Source of the DNA: Gnetum montanum | Lineage: Eukaryota > Streptophyta > Gnetopsida > Gnetales > Gnetaceae | Assembly: GCA_015680685.1 (NCBI GenBank) | Contig: MNCI01035799.1 | Coordinates: 163,157 to 227,156 of the forward strand | DNA: 64,000 nucleotides | Reading direction: 5' to 3' | Shown here: positions 1 to 11,958 of the stretch, one piece after another | Numbering within the stretch: the first letter of the stretch is position 1 | Layout: each line of letters begins with the position of its first letter | Notes under the pieces: model-generated | What the model was told of the DNA's origin: nothing | The model's database searches: none | What the model saw: only the letters and a program-made list of their open reading frames with translations | Program-made: the position numbers and the translations under genes

Positions 1-547
1 TCCATAACCAGTGCTTGTAGCCCAAGTTTATTTGTCTAAGGGGTGTGCTTTGAATTCTCACTTTCTTTGTTGTTGTTTTTTTTTTCTTTTGTGTTTTTAT
101 GCGTGAGAACCACACCATGCAAAGACTTCTTATTTTTATTGTCTCAGCTTCCGATAGTTGCGTAACATCGAAATAGGAAGAAAACTCAAGAAGAAACATT
201 CAAGCACCCAAGAGAATGACCAACACAAAAGCATCAAGTTCCCTTGAAATCACACCCTTTTCAATCCATAAGTCCTTCCTTAGTTTGAGAAATACCCAAT
301 CACCAATTCGTTAAAGTTCTTATTAGACGGGAACTGTACATTTCCAAGCCAAGAGAAACCATAGAAATTGGTGGATGGATGGATGAAGTGGTCTCATTAC
401 CTACCATATCAAAAGAAACATACCTTAGTACCAACATTGTGACTTAAAGGTAAAAACCAAACATTAGCAATCAATATGAAAACAGTTCATACCATCATTC
501 CGAATACTTATTATGGGACAAACTTACAGGGTGGATGGCATGCACAC

Positions 548-725
548 ACACACACAAAAATGGAAAAGTATAACAATGTTGTAAAACAAAAACTAGAAAA
601 GTTAAAGAAATTTGTAAAACAAAAGTAAGAAAAGTTGAAGAAATTTGTAAAACAAAAATGTGGAAAACAAAAATGCTGTAAAACAAAAATGCTGTAAAAC
701 AAAAACGTGTAAAACAAAAATCAAA
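548..725 (-). repeat. Degenerate TTTTTGTTTTACA repeats in E1 3' spacer
   Basis: About nine imperfect copies of a 13-20 bp unit (minus strand TTTTTGTTTTACA) lie just 3' of pol. The rest of 1-1366 is non-coding spacer, and short ORFs there are low-complexity artefacts. Similar T-rich starts to the spacer occur in E2 (from 48738) and E4 (from 62341), directly after their gag stop, so this is a conserved family landmark. Confidence 0.6.
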
Positions 726-1366
726 AAAGAACTGAGGGCCCCATATGATCAGCATAGGTGGCCATCTCCCCCATGATTGAGTTGTAAGGGAGAGATTCGA
801 AATAATGAGCGAGGTTGCCCGCTGGTGGAGGCGTAACTTGCACTGGCTATTGCAGATTCACGGAAAGGTTTTTTTTGTTGTACATTAACCAATAACCTTT
901 TATCCAGGCTATCAGGCTTATATATCATCATGGCTCCAGAGGAGAAGGTAGTATGAATAATATAAGGTCCTTCCCACAGGGTTTGAAACTTTGTACATTG
1001 GGGTACATGCGTGGGGTTCTAGTAAAGGACCTTATCTCCTGGTTGGTACCTAAACCTTCGGATCCTTAAGTCATGACACTATTTACTATGTGCTTTGTGC
1101 AACTTATTTAACGATAGTGCAACCAGTCTATTCTCGTCAAACACATTCAAAGTTGCTAACCGTTGTTTTTCTACTAGGTCGAGATCCAAGTGAAGTTCAC
1201 AAGCCGTGGACAGTGTACGGAGCTCATTCTATATGGGGAGTTTTGGAAGTTTCCCGTACACTAGCTCATAGGGAGAATATCCTGTAGGGAGATTCCAATT
1301 GGAACGATACGCCCAAAGAGCATCGTTCAGTTTCGTGCTCCAGTCTTGCCTAAATTTGTTAATTGT

Positions 1367-1920
1367 TCATGTTAATATTCTTGTAATCTCCCTATTAGTA
1401 ACCTTGGCTTGACCATTAGCTTGAGGGTGGTAAGGTGTGGTCAGTTTATGTTCAACCCCTAAGCGTTGCATCAGTTTCCAAAAGGTTGCACCCGTAAAAT
1501 GTGTTTCATTATCAGAAATGAGTGCACCTAGCACACCAAACCTGTTAATGATTTGTTGTTGTACAAATTGTGCAGCTGTAGATGAGGTGCAGTCGATTAC
1601 AGCGGCTGCTTCAGCCCATTTGGTTAAGTAATCAAAAGCAACAATTATATATGCTTTTCCGTTGGACATTGGTGTAATCAGTCCCATAAAATCTATTCCC
1701 TAGATATCGAAGGGTTCTAAAGGTTGAATCCATTGTTGCGGATCCTCCATTCTAGCAGTCATTCCCCCATCACATTGGCAATGCTCACAGGATTGGCCAA
1801 AATGATGGGCATCCTGAAATAATGTTGGCCAATAATATCCTGCAAGCAGGACCTTAGTAGTCGTTCGTCTCCCAGCATAATGACCCCCACAGGGACCCTC
1901 ATGAGCATCCTAGAGAACTT
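1367..1920 (-). pseudogene. E1 integrase, degenerate
   Basis: The N-terminal HHCC-like zinc region is visible at about 1910-1770 (AHEGPCGGHYAGR then SCEHCQCDGGM). The core follows with VAFDYLTKWAEA (first Asp), LISDNETHFTGA (second Asp) and TPYHPQANGQAKVTNREI. Related integrases read NGQAEV at the last position, so the third catalytic residue (Glu) is Lys here and strand transfer should be lost. A stop sits before GIDFMGLITP. No chromodomain or other C-terminal targeting domain is seen downstream. Confidence 0.85.
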
Positions 1921-3981
1921 TTAATTGATCTTGATCAAGCACACACCATTGAACCAAGCCATCAAGGTAGGCTTTATAAAGTTGTCCCTTGATTTCCATG
2001 AAGTACTTAGTTTTGGGAAGAAACTGTTGTTTCTTCCTAAAGTCCAACTCCTGTGGTATTTTTTGGGAAGTGAGATAGGTAAGAATGCTACTATACCAAT
2101 TTATTTCTGTGGGTTGAGTATTTACTATACCAACAAAGAGGGTTTCATCAGAAAAATGGTCGGATACAGCATATTCATCCTCTTTGTTGTCCCACCGCAA
2201 CCAAGATAGGTGATTGGCGACTACATTCTCGGTGCCTTTGCGGTCTACTATGGTTAACTTGAACTCCTGAAGAATTACCAACCAACGTATAATCCGTGGG
2301 CTAACCATTGGCTTTTTCATAAGGAACCTAATTGCACTATGATCTGTATGGATGTATACTTTGTAACCCAATACATAGTGCCTAAATTTATCCAGTGCAA
2401 ACACTACAGCCATTAATTCCTTCTCAATAGTCATGTAGTTAAGTTGTGCACCGGTGATACTCATACTGGTACAATGGATGTAATAAGGTCATTTTTGTTC
2501 ATCTAATTGTGTCAGTACAGCTCCTAAGGTGTAGTTAGATGCATCAGTCATAATATGGAACGGCCTGGACCAATCAGGGACTTGTAGAATGGGGGTTTCC
2601 ATAAGCCTCTGTTTGAGGGTTTGGAATGCTCGTTCACATTCCCTGGTCCATTCAAATGGTGCATCTTTTTTTGTTAATTCTACCAACGGTTTGGCAACTT
2701 TGGAGAAGTTCGCGATAAACCTCCTATAGTAGCCAGTGTGTCCAAGGAATGACCTAATGTCTCTAACAGTCTCTGGTTGTCGGGTAATTCCTTGGATGAC
2801 TTTAATTTTTTNGGTCTCTGGTTGTCGGGTAATTCCTTGGATGACTTTAATTTTTTCTGGCTCCACCTCAATTCTTGATTGTGAAATTTTGTGCCCCAGT
2901 ACGATGCCCTCTTGAACCATCAAATGACTCTTTTGCTAGTTGAGCTTGAGGTTGGTTTCAACACATCATTTCAATACTTACTCTAACCGGTCGAGGGCTT
3001 GATCAAAGCTCATCCCATAAGTGGAGAAGTCGTCCATGAAGACTTCTACTCCGTTACCTATTTGTTGTTGAAACATGCTTAGAACTAATCGTTGGAACGT
3101 GGTAGGTGCATTGCACAAGCCAAAAGGCATTTGTTTGTATGCAAACATTCCCCAAGGACTGGTGAACGTTGTCTTGGCTTGGTCTTTTGGCGCAATTCGT
3201 ATTGGGTGTACCCACTATATCCATCCAGAAAACTGTAATAGCGATGCTCTGCTATAGTATCTAAGACTTGGTCAACAAATGGAAATGGGAAGTGATCTTT
3301 GAATTTTTCCATATTTAATAGCCTAAAATATATACATACCCTTCATTTACCTCCTTTTTTCAGTACGATGACAAGAGGACTAACCCATTCGCTATCAACG
3401 ATAGGGTAAATGAACCCAGCCTTGAGAAGCTGCTCTAGCTCCTCTTTCACTATTTTTTTTAGCTTTGGGTTCAATCGCCTCTAGGGTTGTTTGCGAGGCT
3501 TTATGGAGGGGTCTGTGTAAATCCTATGCTGGCATATCCTAGGATCTATTCCGGTTAGTTCAAGGTATGACCAGGCAAAGGTTGTTGACCACTTGTTTAT
3601 TACCTTTAGCAAACTTTCTTTTTGCTTGGGTGCGAGCTTTGCGTTGATGATCATCGATTTCCCGTTTTTAAGGGTCACGTATTCCAGACCGGTGGGTAAT
3701 GGTTTTAAATCGAGGGGCTCTTGTTTAAACTCCTCAGGAATCTCCAACTTTCCCCAATTGATGTTTTCGGAGTTAAGGGCTGGAAGTTGGCAACATACTT
3801 GCTCTAGTACATCTGTGCTTTCAATGTAAGCACTAGTTATTCCCTCAGCTAGTTCCATGCAGGTTGTCAAGTTGCTCTCTTTATCAGCCATCAGCCACTG
3901 GGTGTTTTCTTGTTGTGTGGCTGTCGCGTATAAGCACCTTTGGATGTCAACATCCTGTGCACACTGATTGCATGCAGGCAA
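1910..3981 (-). pseudogene. E1 reverse transcriptase and RNase H, degenerate
   Basis: Gypsy RT blocks in order on the minus strand: LTGIDPRICQHRIYTDPSIK entering the fingers (about 3560), DHFPFPFVDQVLDTI and FLDGYSGYTQ (about 3290-3200), the active-site box VFMDDFSTYG (about 3035) with both aspartates kept, and the thumb/connection RSFLGHTGYYRRFIANFSKV (about 2750). RNase H follows with PDWSRPFHIMTDASNYTLGA (about 2560), LNYMTIEKELMAVVFALDKF, HTDHSAIRFL and ENVVANHLSWL. Stops and frame changes occur, for example around 3010-2920 and near 3200. A 42-bp duplication at a single N (2770-2856) splits the frame and looks artefactual. Confidence 0.88.
2770..2856. other. 42-bp direct duplication around a single N
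   Basis: The sequence at 2770-2811 is repeated at 2815-2856 with one N between. The duplication interrupts a conserved RT segment and both copies appear identical, so it is best read as two contig ends not merged. Confidence 0.75.
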
Positions 3982-4254
3982 TGTTAAACTTCACATCACC
4001 CATGATTTCTGCATGCAATGACACCCCGTGTCACTATATGCAATGCATGGAACTCTTTTCCTCTCAATTTTCCCAAAAGTATTTGTCTTGTATATTTCTA
4101 GGGAAAGGTTGCGAATTCCTAGGCGTGCATCGATTGTATTCAGCCATGCCCTTCCCATTATAATTGGGAAATCCCCTTTGTCATTGTTTATTTGGATTAC
4201 TAGGAAATCAGCTGAATATGACCATCCACCGACAATGGTAACAATGTCCTCAAC

Positions 4255-4878
4255 CTATCCCAAAGGAACAGTGATGGATTGGTTAGCCAACTCTAGGCGA
4301 ACATTGCTCTTCTTGAGTGGAGGTAGGTTCCAGGTTTTATACAGTTCTTGTGAGATTAAGTTGACCCTGGAATCCGAGTCGAGGAGAGCCTTATGGGGTT
4401 CGTTCCCAGTGACTTGGAGATAAACTAGGGGAACTCCCAAATCTGATAATTTCTTTGGAAGATGGCCGACCTTGATCCAGTCGGTTACCGTATGTGTTAA
4501 CATAACTGTATGCATTGGACGCAATTTCTCTATTGAAGGGTTTCCCGAAACCTTATTTGGTATGGGGGTGTTAGGATGCTCAACTGCTTGTGAAGGCGAA
4601 GGTTTAGTTGGATTGTTGATCCTAAGGAAGGGTCTTTTTGATGTATGATTGTTAGAACCAACTAATATTGGAGGATTGGGAGCCCTCGCAGTGTTGGGTT
4701 GTCGCGGTTGAGTGGGATTCACTTTAGGCTTTGTTGGAGCAGTTGGCAGTGAGGCTACTAGCGCAAGAGATGCGGATGGAGTTGGAGGATAGTGTGGGTA
4801 TAGAGTGTTTCTTGAAGGAGAAGGAGTCCTAAAATACTCCTGAACTTGGTAGTAACATGGATAGTTTATGTGACCCAT
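4255..4878 (-). pseudogene. E1 aspartic protease region
   Basis: A Pro/Ser/Thr-rich linker leads into a retropepsin-like segment with LQVTGNEPHKALLDSDSRVN followed by LISQELYKTW. The expected catalytic triplet in this family is D-S/T-G; here it reads DSD, so the glycine is replaced and activity is doubtful. It lies between the gag zinc knuckle and RT in the normal gag-pol order and would have processed the polyprotein. Confidence 0.7.
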
Positions 4879-5010
4879 AGAGTCACCTGGGGAAATCAGC
4901 TGCTACCCATAATAACCATAAGGATTAGCCTGCCGGTAAGGGTACTATTGTGTTGTCGATGGCATTCCCCAAGACTGTGGGTGTTGCCACTACTGATGTT
5001 GTCAGATGGG

Positions 5011-6898
5011 CTATGGTGGAGTTCCACTTGGATAATACCTTAGTGGTTGGTGGAACTGCCTTGGGTTACCTTGTGGATAAGGTAACCTTCGGGGTGTTTG
5101 CCGTTGGTTGAGTCTTGGATTAAGCGCAAACACCCCAGACTCCTGTAGATGTGAGATGATGGGGCAACATCCCTTAGGATGGTCATAATGGCAGATCTCA
5201 CATCCACCATCATTGTCTATGTCAGAGTCCTTAGCCACATCAAAGTTAGTGATTTTTCTCTTACCCTTGTTATGTGCAGGAACTAAATCTCTCCACTTTT
5301 TCTTACCTTTGTCACTACTTTGTTCTACCTTAGACTCTTCTACGATTTTTAAGACAGTTTCAATTTTAGAGTCTAAGGAACTCCATACGTCATCTACCTT
5401 AGCCGCTATTTCTATTGTTAATTTTTGGATCAGCAAGGTTTTTCAGTTCACCAACTCTTCGATTGGTGACTCGACCTCTTCATCATAAAATTTCACTCCC
5501 TTCTTTCGAAGAGAGGGATCGCGGTTGTACTCTTCCGCACTTTCCCTTTTGCGTAGCTCACCCTCTTCTTTTGCTACTTGCTCCAACAAGCTATGTACTT
5601 CATGGGCTCTAAGTTGTGAGAGTCTTCCTTGGGCATAAGTTCCAAGGGTTCTTCTAGTTTCATGCCTTAGCCCATCCACGATGTGGCGAAGTTGATCCCG
5701 CTGAGTGTACCCATGGCCCGGGCAACGATGTAACAATGTGTAATAGNNNNNNNNNNNNNNNNNNNNNNNNNNNNNNNNNNNNNNNNNNNNNNNNNNNNNN
5801 NNNNNNNNNNGTGAGTATCCTTGGGAACAACTTAAGTTTTTGCCACTCATTTTCTATATTCTGCAAGGCACAGGCATCGTGGAATGCCCGTAAATGATTT
5901 TGCAGATCAGCACTGTATCCCCCTTCAAATCGTGGGATGTTATTCATGTCTAAATGCTTGATCCGACTATCTTTTAAATGCCTTGTGGGAATCATAATTG
6001 CCTCCGTTATGTCAAGCATGCTTCGGGTTGCGAGTAGGAGCTCGTCATGATCATCTCTTTCATGACGCTTGTGATGTCTGCGTTGTTCCTTACTCTCCCT
6101 ACATCCTTGCCCTTGTCCTCTCTCTCGACTTTCCCGTCGAGGTCTTTCATCCTTCTTACTTTTATCCTCACCTTTATGTTCATGGTGGCTACGCCCAGAT
6201 GTGGAAGGAGAGGATGAGTGATGTGAAGAAGGGGAAGAAGAAGGGGAACCATCGCCATGACGATGTTTCTTGCCTTCTCTTCGGTTGCTACGACCTTGAT
6301 CGTGGTGACGATCTAAGTGCCTATCCTTAGCATAAGTGGTTGTTCCCTCTGTGAACAGTTGGCATTCACGGGCATCAGAACCAGGAATATCTATCGTTGA
6401 TTGATCGTAGGTTCTTATACTCAACCTCCTCACCATCGTTAGGAGGGGGAACATCATTTGCTACCGTGATAAGGGGTTCCTCATCTCCTATTTGGCTAAG
6501 GACGTGCGGGACCTTACCCTTCAACAGTGCATGTTGACTCTCTTGCCTTAAGTCTCTCATACGTTGGGCATTTGTGGGATAATAATACCTCATGTCAAAG
6601 TCTTCACCAACATATTCAGCAAATAATTCTTGCATGCCAATCTGTGCCAAGGCACGAAAAAGCATCCGAGGGACTGATCGATCTGGGGGTAACATAATGT
6701 TACCTTGCAAATCTCTCCACCGCAGCTGTTTGTCCTAATGGAGAATAAAAGTAAAATTAGGGATATACTCATCGGGATGAGTATATGTCATCTTATATTG
6801 TTTAGGACTTGGCTGATTTTGGTTATGTTTTTTATGTTGCCGACTGTGTCTCGTGTGTGGTTCTTAGGTGGTGAGTTGCTCTTATGAGAAGAAGGCAT
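5011..6898 (-). pseudogene. gag: E1 gag, degenerate
   Basis: Structural polyprotein of the retrotransposon particle. The first plausible ATG is at 6898-6896. An N-terminal block is followed by an Arg/His/Asp/Ser-rich linker (about 6350-6050) and then the capsid-like core with FEGGYSADLQNHLRAFHDAC and LKLFPRIL, which is also present in E2, E3 and E4. The N-gap at 5747-5810 removes the middle of the core; by comparison with E4 about 170 bp should be there, so the gap length is not real. After it come RCPGHGY, HIVDGLRHETRRTLGTYAQG and a non-canonical zinc knuckle CEICHYDHPKGCCP (CX2C then H and C, not the textbook CX2CX4HX4C). In-frame stops and frame changes show that it is not functional. Confidence 0.82.
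5747..5810. other. Assembly gap (64 N) in E1 gag
   Basis: Run of 64 N. Flanking gag motifs compared with E4 suggest more than 64 bp is missing. Confidence 0.99.
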
Positions 6899-7020
6899 TT
6901 TTATCAGTGTGCTAATTCACCATTATATAAATTTTCTCTTTTGATTAACCTGAAGGTTTGTTAAGGCTCACAACGATGTGAGTGATATCCCTTATGTTCT
7001 ATTCGGCGCACAAACACTTA

Positions 7021-7040
7021 GTCCCCGACAGCGGCGCCAA
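7021..7040 (-). other. E1 primer-binding site for tRNA-Asp
   Basis: Minus-strand TTGGCGCCGCTGTCGGGGAC directly follows the LTR. It matches the complement of the 3' end of plant tRNA-Asp(GTC), TGGCGCCGTTGCCGGGGA, with two mismatches. The perfect version is at 60215 in E4. Confidence 0.8.
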
Positions 7041-7910
7041 TGATGAGTGGCGAGGTACCCCTACACTCAACCATACGAAACAAGCGTAGCATGTACGATC
7101 CGGTCGAACTCCATAGACTAAATGTCTAAACACCCCATGGAACACTTGGGGTTAATCATTCGTTGTCTTCCCAGACTTACTTGTTGTTGTCACGGTGTAT
7201 GGTTAAGTAAGTCCAAGGTATATGATTTTTATAGCTTTTAAATGTTTTTCTCCTATGCTAAGAGCAAAGGGTTGAGAAATTAGCTAACTCTAACTAAGGA
7301 CTAAGTCTAAATTAACTAGCGTCAGCATCCGTTCCCACTTACCGTACACACCCTGAACTATGCAACTATGGCTACCAAACGCTAATCGTTATTGGGATCA
7401 CCACACGTAACGCACGTGCTCGAAGTGGTCGTACTGAGGCACTTAACTAGCCTAAACGTAATGAGCAGCCGATTCCTTGACTAGCCGTACACATCCGTAG
7501 ATGCTCGTAATCAAGTCGTACTCATCCCACGTTCTAGGAGTTGAGGGTGAGAGAATCTAATCGCGATGAGTAGCCGATTCCTTGATTAGCCGTACACATT
7601 CGTCAATGCTCGTAATCAAGTCGTACTCATGCCCGCTAATGCAGGTAATAAATAACAGGTAGTAAATAACAGGTAATAAACCTATTCCATGCACTGCATG
7701 GTTTATCCACAAAGCTCGTCTTTATTGCCATACATAACTTGCGTTCAAGTACAAACTGCTCGAATAAAGATCCGTTCACTTGGGGACTCCTACTGCAAGC
7801 ACATGGAAAATATTCTATCTCTGGAGTGATCAAACTACCAAAGTTTCCCTACTTTAAGCCTAGGATGAGAAATGAGGGGAGTGTAGCCCATGCGATATCG
7901 CATCTCATCA
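7041..7910 (-). repeat. 5' LTR of E1
   Basis: The LTR starts TGATGAGA and ends ACTCATCA on the minus strand, which are imperfect terminal inverted repeats, and is directly followed by the primer-binding site. It aligns by eye with the LTRs at 18428, 45214, 57694 and 59230, including the AATAAAGA block. Its U3 has only one GATATC palindrome (7894-7899) and no clear TATA box at the usual spacing, so the promoter array seen in sister LTRs seems deleted or decayed here. The flanking target duplicate would be GTTGT at 7911-7915; its partner is outside the window. Confidence 0.85.
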
Positions 7911-8735
7911 GTTGTATAAACCAATACAATATTATTTGCAAATAGTATACATCAAGGGATTTCATCTTGTGCTTCCTTTGTCAAGTTATCCATAATAATA
8001 GCAAATAAGTATAGGCTAAGTACAAACTCTTGATGTAAACCTACTATGATTAACAAATTAGATGTTGTTCCATAAATTATTTTAATTTTAGTGGTAGCTT
8101 GTTCATACATTTCTTGAATCACTTTAATATATTTATGATGGATATTTTTCCTCCACAAGGCCCACCAAATAATATATCTAGACACTTTATCATATGCTTT
8201 TTCTAAGTCGATGAATATCATATGTAGATTTTCTCTATATTTTTCAAAATTTTCCATTAATTGTTGTATCAAGAAAATAGCCTTTATAGTAGATTTAAAA
8301 GATCATCACATAGAGGCTCAATGTAAATAAATGAAAGCCTACGTCTTTCGAGTAACTCTACATAGGTTTGAACTTAGGTCTTATGACTTAAGAAACAAGC
8401 ACCTTACCATCACTCTAAGTGGTGGTCCTTAACCTCTATAGTAGATCTCCCTAGCGTAAATCCAAATTGATTTAAATTTGAGGTGTTGCTCTATGACTCC
8501 CTTCCAAACCTTCATAGTATGGCTCAATAGCTTGACCCCTCTATAGTTTGCACAATTTTGCACATCTCCTTTATTTTTTTAAATAGGAACAACAATGTTT
8601 TTTCTCCAATTGTTAGGCATTTCTCCATTCTTCAAAATTTTGTTAAATAATTGTATCCACCAAGAAACTCCTATATTTTGCAATGTTTTCTAAGCTTCTA
8701 CATAAATGTTATTTGGTTCATAGTGTCATACTATT
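7911..8735 (-). mobile_element. LINE reverse transcriptase fragment
   Basis: The minus strand reads NNWRKNIVVPIFKK (about 8600), then the typical non-LTR RT blocks FIDLEKAYDKVSR, HHKYIKVIQEMYEQATTKI, VGLHQEFVLSLYLFAIIMDN and finally CILFANNIVLVYTT just before the E1 LTR. In plant LINE RTs the last block is FADD; here it is FANN, so both active-site Asp codons are lost. The element is cut by E1 at 7911, and its 3' part would be on the far side of E1, outside the window. A SINE splits it at 8297-8432. Confidence 0.85.
8297..8432 (-). mobile_element. tRNA-derived SINE inside the LINE
   Basis: The minus strand has a pol III A box (ATGGTAAGGTGC) followed about 35 bp later by a B box (AAGTTCAAACCTA), both as in a tRNA. 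The unit is flanked by 14-bp direct repeats, CCTTTATAGTAGAT at 8281-8294 and CCTCTATAGTAGAT at 8433-8446, a target-site duplication with one mismatch. The LINE reading resumes on both sides. Confidence 0.8.
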
Positions 8736-11700
8736 ACAACAAAAAATTACATGATGTATTTTGGTTTCCCTATTTGTGCTTGGTTAATTTGTAGAGTTTA
8801 TCCTTATTTTTTATAAAAATGTGATATCTATGTAATAAATGTTGTGGATCTTTAACATAATAAAGCTTTAGTTTCACTTGTTTAATATAATTTGTTTTAT
8901 TATAAAAATATAGATTGATTTTTATGAGATTATTTTTATGGCATGAGAGGATTTAGTCTCCACAGGAAGGGTTTTAACAGCATGTATTACAATTAGAATC
9001 TCCATCAATTCAAGACATCCCGTTGTGGTTTTATTCCTAACTTCCTTACCTTTTTCCATATTTGCAATTATTTTATCGGGCGGGCAACGTCACATAACAT
9101 GCATATTCTTCTTATTTGAGTATTTAAGATATATACAAACACTGAATTTATATATATAGTTAGCCTAGTTATACAGTATATTCAATCATGACCATATGCG
9201 TTAATGATTGTGAGACTAGTTTTATTGTAGTAATGATGTGTTGGTGCCATGTTATCCCATTTTAGAAGGTATTTCAGTTTTTGGAATGAATCCCCTTGCT
9301 TGTTGCCACCATCATCCACTATTGCATGGAATTGTCTTTAAAGTCAGAACTCCCGAAAGTGTAACAGTGAAGTATGTGTAAAAGTATCTATCAGAAAGTG
9401 CAAGTTACCTTCCACGCTACTATAAATAAGAAAGCACACTTGATCCAACCTCTACGTATGGTTTGATCTGTGATCTAAACTTTACGTCGTATGCTTTTAA
9501 TCTTGGTATACAAGCTCCAATAATAACTGCATTTTAAGATGACAGGAAGGAAGCAAGACTGAGAAGCAATTAGATAAGGAAGGCTGATAAAAACATAATT
9601 AGTACCAAAGCACAGATTGATGGAGATAGTTTGGAATTTGACTTGGACAAAGACCAATAAGAGCATTTAAAGGCGATTAAATGGGTGAAAAAGCTTTGTT
9701 GGCCGGTAACAAGAAAAATTCCTGAACCCTACTTTGAGCGACATGAAATGGCAGCCTTGAAGGAAAAGCAAACTGAAAAAAAAAGGAGACATGTCAAAGA
9801 AGAATTGATGCCTTTCAGCAACAAACACAGGCGTTGCTGCCAAGACTCCGTCACAGTACCTTGGAAAGCTCTTTATTCTTTTGACATAACAACAACAATA
9901 ACAACAAAGCCCATGAGGCATCAAATCCGGTTTATTCTGAGACGATTTTGTTGTCAGACTGCTATTAAATCATACAAGGAAAAGCAAACTTTCCTGCAGC
10001 AAAAAAGCAGCCGCAGCAGCCGTTATGCAGGCTCGGCGTCCAGAAAACTCGAGAGCTCATGGGGCTGCTGCATGCCAATCATGACGTTGATAATGACCTC
10101 CTTTTTTTCTCACTCCATTGTTTATTTATTGATCTCTATCTGATAGCCCTGGTTCGAGATTATTTGCATACCCGTAAAAGCATTTGACAAGATTTCTCAT
10201 AAAGGATGGGATCAGTCACCCGATCTTGCAGTAACAAACGCAGAAAGCTCTCAGAAATGTAACTGGAACTTCGTATGTGCCTTCGCTTGAATGGTTTGCA
10301 GACCCGAGAAAAAAGAGGTGTCAAAAAAGGGTAAGAAAAGAATCAAGGAATCGTTTTTTCTGTGTGTAGCTGCCATGGATGATGCATGGCTCGGGTGGAT
10401 GGTTGGTTGGTGGGTTTCAACAGTAAAAAGAAAAGGAAAAGAGCACAGTGGCAAAAGAGAATATAATATGCCTGTTTAACAAAAACAATCACAAAAGCAG
10501 ACGAAACAATGGCATGATTGCATCATCACAAATTGTCACTACATGGGCCAAAACGGTATATTCCTGTGCATGCTGGATCTCTTCCAAAGAAAAAATTTGC
10601 AGACCGATGTGACATTACAGTGGCATGCAAGTAATCCCTTTTCAATTTTTCAACTTTTCAGATTGAGCAGCAGCCATAGTAGTAGCTTCACAAGGACAGG
10701 TGCTCGCCGGCTAAGCTTGTGGCGTTTTTTTGCTTTCTTTCCTGAGTTTCCGCTTCTGCGGCTTCTTCTCTCTACGTGCGCTTCTGTTGCTCTTCACTTC
10801 TCACGAAAAATAGCCCATCGCCTCCAAACCTTAAATTGTCGGCATTCATTAACTTCCCGTGATGAATTACCCAAAATGCATTATAATAATTGAATATGAA
10901 AGTGAAAGCTCAATGAATGGATTCCTTGTCACGTTCTGTCCATTTGGCGCGCCTCTGTGAAACGCCCATCACAGAATTAGGGGGGAATTCTCATTCGTCC
11001 GCTGTCCCGGAAATTTTGCCCTTCTGTTTCGCCATGAAAACGACCCCGAGTCACAACAAATTTGTGCAGTACCGGCGCAAAAACAGAGCCAAGTTTTGGC
11101 TACCCCGAAGTTCTGCGTCTGTCGGATCAAACAATTCAACCTTTGCTGAAATTTTCATGGGTTGATTTTGGACGGTTTCCTTATAATTGGTTTTAAATTT
11201 GCTCAAGAGCCTGTTCGAAAGATCAGATCTTTCTGGCGTTAATTTCATTTTATTTCAGGATCGTTTGTCAAAAGCTACGTAAAGTAACAAGCCTGAGAAC
11301 CAAGAGAATGCAGGCTAGCTACATGGTGTGAGTCGTTAATCGTATGAAATACCCTTGTCATGAACGAAGTTTTGACTTTTACTACCTGGGTATGCGCGCG
11401 ATGATCAGGAGATATTTCTCTTAATTCTTGAACAGTTATATATTTTTCGACATTCAGTATCCTACTATCCTGCAGCCCTCACCAAAGCTTTTGTCTGTCT
11501 CACAGATATAAGAAAAAAAAATAGCAGTTTCAATTAATGAGACATACAGACGAGGACACATCATGCTTTTTTACAATATGAAAATCCTGATCCCTAATTC
11601 TGATCCACTCATTTACAAGCAGCAGTCATGTTTGCACTCGATGAATTCGTAAAAATGACAAATGGAAGAGAGAACAATAATAGCAAGCTTCTGCAATGGT

Positions 11701-11958
11701 GTACTTATCTACCAACTACGACAGAGCTATTCTAGACAACAGGGGAGGACATAGCACCACTGCACTTGTTCAGTCCCGATGTTGAAATCCTTGGGAGATT
11801 TGAGACAAATCCACACCCTTACAGATACCTGCCACGAAACAATTACCATATTGGGTACACACTTTAGTCCCCTTTACAGTAGATATGAGGAAGAGATGAG
11901 AGAGATTTGACGAGTGTGTGTGAGTAGTAGTATAAGGGAATTTTCATTCTGTAGTGCT
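8736..11958. other. Intergenic DNA and NAC 3' flank
   Basis: No recognisable gene or repeat. From about 9700 the base composition is more balanced and looks single-copy. ORFs here (for example 9685-10143 and 10543-10893) start at non-ATG codons or match no family I know. About 11500-11958 is probably the NAC 3' untranslated region. Confidence 0.5.

Larger units (their letters stand above)
1..7910 (-). mobile_element. E1: Athila-like Ty3/gypsy retrotransposon, 3' end outside window
   Basis: Read on the minus strand this is 5' LTR (7041-7910), primer-binding site (7021-7040), gag (about 6898-5011), protease (about 4878-4255), RT and RNase H (3981-1910), integrase (about 1920-1367) and a non-coding spacer running off the left edge. 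The domain order PR-RT-RH-IN is that of Ty3/gypsy. The tRNA-Asp primer site, the RT active-site context (VFMDDFSTYG) and the absence of a chromodomain after integrase fit the Athila/Tat branch. The copy is dead: many in-frame stops, frameshifts, a changed protease motif and a lost integrase glutamate. Its spacer (about 490-1 on minus) resembles that of E2 around 48.9-49.2 kb, so an env-position ORF may lie outside the window. The lineage call is by recognition, not by a tree. Confidence 0.88.

Noticed and set aside
495-755. Phe-rich 86-codon ORF, membrane-like
   Set aside because: Produced by the TTTTTGTTTTACA repeats in the E1 spacer.
9685-10143. 152-codon ORF on the plus strand
   Set aside because: It starts at GTG, has no recognisable domain, and lies in the NAC downstream flank; probably chance.
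10543-10893. 116-codon ORF on the plus strand
   Set aside because: No family recognised, low-complexity Ser/Phe/Leu composition, no flanking gene structure.
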